Of a stretch of DNA of 64,000 nucleotides, positions 63,384-64,000 are shown piece after piece. The notes beneath the pieces were generated by a model, which saw only the letters and a program-made list of their open reading frames with translations, was not told where the DNA came from and did not search any database. The stretch's first letter is position 1. Each line of letters opens with the position of its first letter. The position numbers and the translations under genes are program-made. The DNA comes from Rhodanobacter panaciterrae. Its GTDB lineage: Bacteria > Pseudomonadota > Gammaproteobacteria > Xanthomonadales > Rhodanobacteraceae. The DNA lies in NCBI RefSeq assembly GCF_014651895.1, contig NZ_BMXT01000005.1, positions 62,001 through 126,000 of the forward strand, read 5' to 3'.

Positions 63384-63803
63384 ATGAAATATCTGCACAG
63401 CATGGTGCGCGTGCACGACCTGGACGCTTCGCTGCGCTTCTATTGTGAAGGTCTCGGATTGCGTGAGGTGCGTCGCACGGAAGTACCTGACGGCAAATAC
63501 ACGCTGGTGTTTCTGTCCGCCGCGGACAGTCCGGAGGCCGAGATCGAGCTGACCTGGAACTGGGGTTCGCAGGAAGACTATGGCTCGGCACGCAACTTCG
63601 GTCACCTGGCGTTCCGCGTCGAAGACATCTACGCCACCTGCGCCCGGCTGCAGGCGATGGGCTACACCATCCATCGTCCGCCGCGTGACGGTCACATGGC
63701 CTTCGTGCGTTCACCCGATCTGATCTCGATCGAGCTGTTACAGGAAGGGCATCTGCCACCGCGTGAGCCGTGGGCGTCGATGCCGAATACCGGCAACTGG
63801 TAA
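63384..63803 (+). CDS. Lactoylglutathione lyase-like glyoxalase (VOC family)
   Basis: This 139-residue VOC-fold protein resembles glyoxalase I, which converts the methylglyoxal-glutathione hemithioacetal to lactoylglutathione. Metal ligands can be followed: His in [19 protein letters not shown], Glu in [10 protein letters not shown], His in [11 protein letters not shown] and Glu in [10 protein letters not shown]. It is slightly longer at the C-terminus than E. coli GloA. It is likely cotranscribed with argD, and a strong hairpin follows. Confidence 0.9.
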   Translation: MKYLHSMVRVHDLDASLRFYCEGLGLREVRRTEVPDGKYTLVFLSAADSPEAEIELTWNWGSQEDYGSARNFGHLAFRVEDIYATCARLQAMGYTIHRPPRDGHMAFVRSPDLISIELLQEGHLPPREPWASMPNTGNW

Positions 63804-63809
63804 GCGGTC

Positions 63810-63838
63810 ACGCTCGCGTCGCTAAGCGACGCGAGCGT
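63810..63838. terminator. Bidirectional terminator between the glyoxalase gene and hemL
   Basis: ACGCTCGCGTCGC and GCGACGCGAGCGT form a long perfect stem with a short CTAAG-type loop, between convergent genes. There is no T run. Confidence 0.7.
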
Positions 63839-63846
63839 ATGCGTTA

Positions 63847-64000
63847 CTAGAGTGCCTCGCGCAGGGCGCCACGGGCGGCTTCGAGCGTATCGGCAATGTC
63901 CTGGTCGCTGTGTGCGCTGGACATGAAGCCGGCCTCGAACGCGGATGGCGCCAGATACATGCCACGCTTCAGCATGCCGTGGAAGAAGCGGTTGAACAGC
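63847..64000 (-). CDS. hemL: Glutamate-1-semialdehyde 2,1-aminomutase, C-terminal end only
   Basis: The last 50 codons of a gene that begins beyond the window: [54 protein letters not shown]. This is the characteristic end of HemL, the PLP enzyme that makes 5-aminolevulinate for haem synthesis. The assignment rests on this short stretch only. Confidence 0.85.
   Translation of the reverse strand, partial: LFNRFFHGMLKRGMYLAPSAFEAGFMSSAHSDQDIADTLEAARGALREAL

Overview
The window looks like chromosome from a high-GC gammaproteobacterium of the Xanthomonadales, most likely Rhodanobacteraceae (Rhodanobacter/Dyella type). This rests on recognised protein families and their order: dsbD-cutA-groESL, a pcm-like/tolC pair, an Oar-type TonB receptor, PPi-dependent phosphofructokinase near a proton-pumping pyrophosphatase, and adk-mpl. 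No 16S rRNA or other taxonomic marker is present, so the assignment is an inference.

Layout. 1-5.8 kb: envelope redox and chaperone genes (dsbD, an EamA transporter, cutA, groES-groEL under a CIRCE operator). 5.8-14.8 kb: an accessory block, visibly more AT-rich than its flanks in its first half. It holds a SprT-like protein with a ruined metalloprotease motif, a divergent C5-cytosine DNA methyltransferase overlapping a MORC/GHKL-type ATPase, a small membrane protein, unrecognised proteins, a small DNA-binding protein and an IS1595/ISXO2-type transposase. 14.8-24.7 kb: a low-complexity secreted protein, an LTA-synthase-like enzyme, glnE, ELM1-like, RutE-like, YceI and Yip1 genes. 24.7-32.3 kb: LPS core and lipid A genes (three glycosyltransferases, an O-antigen ligase-like protein, a polysaccharide deacetylase, LpxL-like, WaaA). 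32.3-43.6 kb: tolC/pcm with a TetR gene, a ferritin-like protein, an oxidoreductase, a broken MFS gene with a LysR gene, ppa, a 2OG oxygenase and a PdxR-like regulator. 43.6-51.7 kb: a TlpA/DipZ-like thioredoxin, the Oar-like receptor, a helix-turn-helix protein and a prolyl oligopeptidase. 51.8-58.9 kb: hppA, an RcnB-like protein, PPi-PFK, adk, mpl and a Lon N-domain protein. 58.9-64 kb: an SDR, a sigma-54 activator behind a CRP/Clp-type site, argD, a glyoxalase and the end of hemL.

The most interesting system is the accessory cassette at 5.9-10.8 kb. A DNA methyltransferase translationally coupled to a MORC-like ATPase fits the restriction-modification contexts described for prokaryotic MORC relatives, but no helicase or nuclease is recognisable. 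Its divergent partner is a SprT-like protein whose HExxH has become QGQCH. A 16-bp palindrome sits inside the promoter of the SprT-like gene.

Other observations: a hairpin that encloses the groEL Shine-Dalgarno, an amber codon splitting an MFS transporter, a relic second 3' end of hppA separated by a GC-rich hairpin repeat, and a perfect CRP/Clp-type operator. I found no tRNA, rRNA, CRISPR array or tyrosine recombinase gene. No search or folding program was run; all calls come from reading the sequence.
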